Assembly (NCBI RefSeq): GCF_000513135.1
Contig: NZ_BAUV01000008.1
Location: forward strand, 62,001 to 126,000
Reading direction: 5' to 3'
From: Halalkalibacter akibai JCM 9157
Lineage (GTDB): Bacteria > Bacillota > Bacilli > Bacillales > Bacillaceae_D
Length of the DNA stretch: 64,000 nucleotides
Under the pieces are notes generated by a model, which was not told the origin of the DNA, did not search any database, and saw only the letters and a list, made by a program, of their open reading frames with translations. A program made the translations under genes and the position numbers. Shown piece after piece: positions 61,820 to 64,000 of the stretch (position 1 is the stretch's first letter; every line of letters begins with the position of its first letter).

Positions 61820-63016
61820 ATGAGACCTACTTTTACATTACATATAAACAAGCGTGACACGCAGAGAATGAAAAAGGGATATCCTTTAATAACGGAAAAA
61901 AATCTAACAAAAAAGCTTCCAGTAATTACAGAGGGAGCAATTGTTGATGTAAATGACGAATCAGGTAATTTCTTAGGAAGAGGATATTATGGCAAACAAA
62001 ATAAAGGAATTGGCTGGATCTTAACGAGAAATCAAACAGAGAAGGTTGAAGTTGCTTTATTTAAAAGTCGATTAAAAACAGCAATTGAACATCGAGAAAA
62101 GCTTTTTCAAGATTCTTCGACGACCGCTTTTCGAGTATTTAACGGAGAAGGAGATGGAGTTGGTGGTCTAACGATTGATTATTATAATGAGTTTTATGTA
62201 TTCACTTGGTATAGCGAAGGAATTTATAGCTTTAAAGAAGAAATTTATCAAGCTTTTCAAGAGTTAAGGTCCTTCAAAGGAATATATGAGAAAAAACGCT
62301 ATGCTAGCAAAGGCGAGTATATAGAAGACGACGATTTTGTCATGGGAGAACGAGGCGAATTCCCACTGTTAGTTAAAGAAAATAATGTTCAGTTTGCCGT
62401 GTATTTAAATGACGGACCCATGGTTGGGGTGTTTTTAGATCAAAGGGACGTTAGAAAGACAATTAAAGAAAAATATGCAAAAGGAAAAACGGTTTTAAAT
62501 ACATTTTCTTATACGGGTGCTTTTTCAGTTGCTGGAGCACTTGGTGGGGCTGCAAAAACAACGAGTGTCGATCTAGCGAAGCGAAGTTTATCGAAAACAA
62601 TTGAACAGTTTAGTGTGAATGACATTGATTATGAGTCTGAAGACATTGTTGTTATGGATGTGTTTCAATACTTTAAGTTCGCGAAAAAGAAACAATTACT
62701 GTTTGATTTAGTTATCCTAGATCCACCAAGCTTTGCAAGATCTAAAAAACACACATTTAGCGCAGCAAAAGACTATACAGGTTTGTTACAAGAAGCAATT
62801 GCGATAACAAATAAAAATGGCGTCATTGTCGCTTCAACGAATTGTAGTACATTTAATATGGAAAAGTTTCATACGTTTATAAAAGAAGCTTGTAGAAAAG
62901 AAAATGTATCATATGAAGTAGTTGAACAGTTTTCCCTACCAACGGATTTTAAAACGATTAAATCATTTCCAGAAGGTAATTATTTAAAAGTCGTTTTCTT
63001 AAAAGTGAAAAGTTGA
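61820..63016 (+). CDS. RlmI/YwbD-type rRNA cytosine-C5 methyltransferase
   Basis: 398 residues from ATG 61820 behind GGAG; a GTG at 61799 lacks a site. A PUA RNA-binding domain (about 1-75, with GAIVDVNDESGNFLGRGYYG), an EEHEE-like linker, and a Rossmann methyltransferase domain (about 195-395). The SAM-binding motif is VLNTFSYTGAFSVAGALGGA; the catalytic motif IV is LVILDPPSFARSKKHTFS, and motif VI has the cysteine in ASTNCSTFNMEKF. This is the RlmI/YccW/YwbD family that methylates C1962 of 23S rRNA in E. coli. The exact target here is inferred. Confidence 0.87.
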   Translation: MRPTFTLHINKRDTQRMKKGYPLITEKNLTKKLPVITEGAIVDVNDESGNFLGRGYYGKQNKGIGWILTRNQTEKVEVALFKSRLKTAIEHREKLFQDSSTTAFRVFNGEGDGVGGLTIDYYNEFYVFTWYSEGIYSFKEEIYQAFQELRSFKGIYEKKRYASKGEYIEDDDFVMGERGEFPLLVKENNVQFAVYLNDGPMVGVFLDQRDVRKTIKEKYAKGKTVLNTFSYTGAFSVAGALGGAAKTTSVDLAKRSLSKTIEQFSVNDIDYESEDIVVMDVFQYFKFAKKKQLLFDLVILDPPSFARSKKHTFSAAKDYTGLLQEAIAITNKNGVIVASTNCSTFNMEKFHTFIKEACRKENVSYEVVEQFSLPTDFKTIKSFPEGNYLKVVFLKVKS

Positions 63017-63054
63017 TACAATTAAAAGGATTCGTTTCTAATTTAATAAAAGAG

Positions 63055-63147
63055 CATTCTAGGGTTCCGCATAAATCTTATGGTCTGGTCCGAGAGAAGG
63101 CACATAGATGATCTATGGACACGGAGGGAGAAAAGCCCGGGAGGTAC
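63055..63147 (+). promoter_or_regulatory. Guanidine-I (ykkC) riboswitch
   Basis: The signature words occur in order: CTAGGGTTCCG (63059 on), TGGTCTGGTCCGAGAGAAGG (63080 on), ACACGGAGGGAGAAAAGCCC (63119 on) and GGGAGG. These define the ykkC class that binds guanidinium. The downstream genes are SMR exporters of the kind this riboswitch usually controls. A 61-codon open frame across it is not a gene. Confidence 0.95.
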
Positions 63148-63184
63148 TGTCAACACTTTTGATAGGACGTTTCGGGCTTTTTTC
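63132..63184 (+). terminator. Riboswitch-controlled terminator
   Basis: AAAGCCCG (63132-63139), which belongs to the aptamer's 3' part, can instead pair with CGGGCTTT (63173-63180), followed by T. Ligand binding would keep the first arm in the aptamer and allow read-through, the usual ON logic of this class. Confidence 0.85.
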
Positions 63185-63206
63185 TGTTGTTTGAGGAGGA
63201 GAGAAA

Positions 63207-63560
63207 ATGAAAAAGCAAATGAATCTAGCTTGGCCAGCTGTACTGATAGCTGTATTTTTTGAGGTAGGTTGGGTTATTGGGTTAAAGCATGCCGTGACAA
63301 TGGTTGAATGGGGGGCAACTGCAATTGCTATCGTGGTCAGTTTCGTATTGTTAATTTGGGCAGGTAGTAAGCTTTCTGTTGGAACCGTATATGCTGTTTT
63401 TGTAGGATTAGGTACAGCAGGAACGGCTATAATTGATTGGTTTATTTTCTCTGAGTCTATGAACCTTTTAACGGTCGTTTTCCTGATCCTATTGTTAGTT
63501 GGGGTGATCGGCTTAAAGGTTTCTTCAGAAGAAAAGCAAGTAGAAAGAGGTGTTGAATAA
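63207..63560 (+). CDS. ykkC: SMR guanidinium exporter subunit (YkkC-like)
   Basis: 117 residues, four membrane segments, start behind GGAGGA. The essential Glu of SMR proteins is in LIAVFFEVGWVIGLKHA in segment 1. The segment-4 GVIGLKV part supports dimer formation. The last residues are charged (SSEEKQVERGVE). The next gene starts at the base after the stop and encodes a second SMR protein, so a heterodimer is likely, as with B. subtilis YkkCD. The guanidine-I riboswitch upstream fixes guanidinium as the most likely substrate. The drug-export label sometimes given to YkkCD is therefore less apt here. Confidence 0.9.
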   Translation: MKKQMNLAWPAVLIAVFFEVGWVIGLKHAVTMVEWGATAIAIVVSFVLLIWAGSKLSVGTVYAVFVGLGTAGTAIIDWFIFSESMNLLTVVFLILLLVGVIGLKVSSEEKQVERGVE

Positions 63561-63875
63561 ATGGAGTGGGTTTGGGTCATTTTCGCAGGTTTATTTGAGA
63601 TGGCTGGTGTGGCTATGATTAATCAGTTTAATAAAAAACGAACTATTTTATCGTTAATACTTTTAATCAGTGCTTTTGGCTTAAGCTTTTTCTTTTTGTC
63701 GCTTGCGATGGTTGTATTACCAATGGCAACAGCCTATGCAGTGTGGACGGGAATTGGCGCGGCTGGTGGAGTTTTAGTAGGAATGATTTATTACGGTGAA
63801 TCAAGACATTGGAAACGGATTTTCTTTTTAAGTTTAATTATTTTATCAGCTGTAGGATTGAAATTTGTTTCTTAA
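63561..63875 (+). CDS. ykkD: SMR guanidinium exporter subunit (YkkD-like)
   Basis: 104 residues, four membrane segments. The essential Glu is in VIFAGLFEMAGVAMINQF. VLPMATAYAVWTGIGAAGGV in segment 3 is the most conserved SMR stretch. The ribosome site (AAGAGG) lies in the 3' end of the first subunit gene, and the two share the riboswitch-controlled transcript. The two subunits differ in loop charge, so they may insert in opposite orientations. A parS site follows 11 bp after the stop. Confidence 0.9.
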   Translation: MEWVWVIFAGLFEMAGVAMINQFNKKRTILSLILLISAFGLSFFFLSLAMVVLPMATAYAVWTGIGAAGGVLVGMIYYGESRHWKRIFFLSLIILSAVGLKFVS

Positions 63876-63886
63876 TAGTCTGAAAA

Positions 63887-63902
63887 TGTTTCACGTGAAA
63901 CA
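63887..63902. promoter_or_regulatory. parS: parS site (Spo0J/ParB binding)
   Basis: TGTTTCACGTGAAACA is a perfect 16-bp palindrome and a perfect parS. It lies between ykkD and topB. Confidence 0.93.
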
Positions 63903-63970
63903 GGGTTAATTTCTTTTTTGGATAGACGGTGCTATCATTGAAGAAAGAATCAGTTTGAAAGGATGTTTTC

Positions 63971-64000
63971 ATGTCAAAGACAGTTGTATTAGCTGAAAAA
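63971..64000 (+). CDS. topB: DNA topoisomerase III, start only
   Basis: Ten codons from ATG 63971 (MSKTVVLAEK) run off the window. AAAGGATG stands before the start. The opening words, with the toprim-strand VVLAEK, match Bacillus TopB, which continues with PSVGRD. TopB is a type IA enzyme that unlinks single-stranded DNA junctions. With so few residues the call depends on this match alone. Confidence 0.7.
   Translation, partial: MSKTVVLAEK

Noticed and set aside
63080-63262. 60-codon open frame before the SMR genes
   Set aside because: The sequence is the core of the guanidine-I riboswitch and its terminator, and runs into the ykkC start in another frame.
1-64000. CRISPR array, tRNA or rRNA genes, insertion sequences
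   Set aside because: No regularly spaced direct repeats with unique spacers, no cloverleaf or rRNA signature words, and no transposase-like frame were found on either strand.

Overview
The window reads as chromosomal DNA of a low-GC, endospore-forming member of the Bacillaceae, probably a salt- or alkali-tolerant one. The evidence is sigma-A and sigma-D type promoters, strong GGAGG ribosome sites, a sinI-sinR pair, an rsbQ-rsbP pair, a YjcZ-type sporulation peptide, a Vpr-type protease, a complete opuA glycine-betaine transporter next to a GbsR-type regulator, and an acidic substrate-binding lipoprotein. Three copies of the Spo0J/ParB site parS (6441, 45006, 63887) point to the origin-proximal part of the chromosome. 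There are no rRNA or tRNA genes, CRISPR arrays or intact insertion sequences.

Layout. 1-6 kb: end of a spore transglutaminase gene, a frameshifted YjcZ-like gene, and a two-component system driving an ABC exporter whose promoter carries four 11-bp repeats. 6-12.5 kb: metabolic and housekeeping genes (nitroreductase, DUF2306, Gfo/Idh oxidoreductase, DUF4023, RluF-like pseudouridine synthase, MFS exporter, luciferase-like monooxygenase). 12.7-16.8 kb: a c-di-GMP-I riboswitch with terminator ahead of a membrane GGDEF-EAL protein and a solute-binding lipoprotein. 17-28.4 kb: a frameshifted flavin monooxygenase, a GDSL esterase, two sporulation-type histidine kinases (one frameshifted), a GAF-GAF-PAS-GGDEF-EAL protein, a ThDP enzyme and an unrecognised gene. 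28.6-33.2 kb: rsbQ-rsbP, an RlmN of streptococcal type and a sulfite-oxidase-like enzyme. 33.3-35.4 kb: a plasmid-type ParM/ParR partition cassette with a regular centromere-like array. 35.5-45 kb: a sigma-D chemoreceptor, a frameshifted PhoX-like gene, a disulfide-bond pair, a diguanylate cyclase, a Dps-like protein, a YpiB-family protein and an acetyltransferase. 45-53.9 kb: an L,D-transpeptidase, agmatine-to-putrescine genes, opuA with its regulator, and a DNA glycosylase. 53.9-55.5 kb: a SinR-box-rich region with sinI-sinR and a convergent two-gene module. 56-64 kb: Vpr-like protease, DUF3817, SDR, an EAL protein, an RlmI-like methyltransferase, guanidine-I riboswitch with two SMR exporters, and the start of topB.

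How the parts relate. Four proteins make or break c-di-GMP, one being under a c-di-GMP riboswitch. Signalling towards motility, biofilm and sporulation is dense: SinI/SinR, two sporulation-type kinases, RsbQP and a sigma-D chemoreceptor. The most unusual structures are the ParM/ParR cassette with its 12-8-12 hexamer array, the riboswitch-controlled c-di-GMP receptor with an orphan binding lipoprotein, and the two-gene SinR-box module.

Four genes (458-735, 17160-18589, 21343-22565, 38264-39702) are each broken by what looks like one missing base in or beside a short run of identical bases. This may be sequencing error rather than real gene loss.
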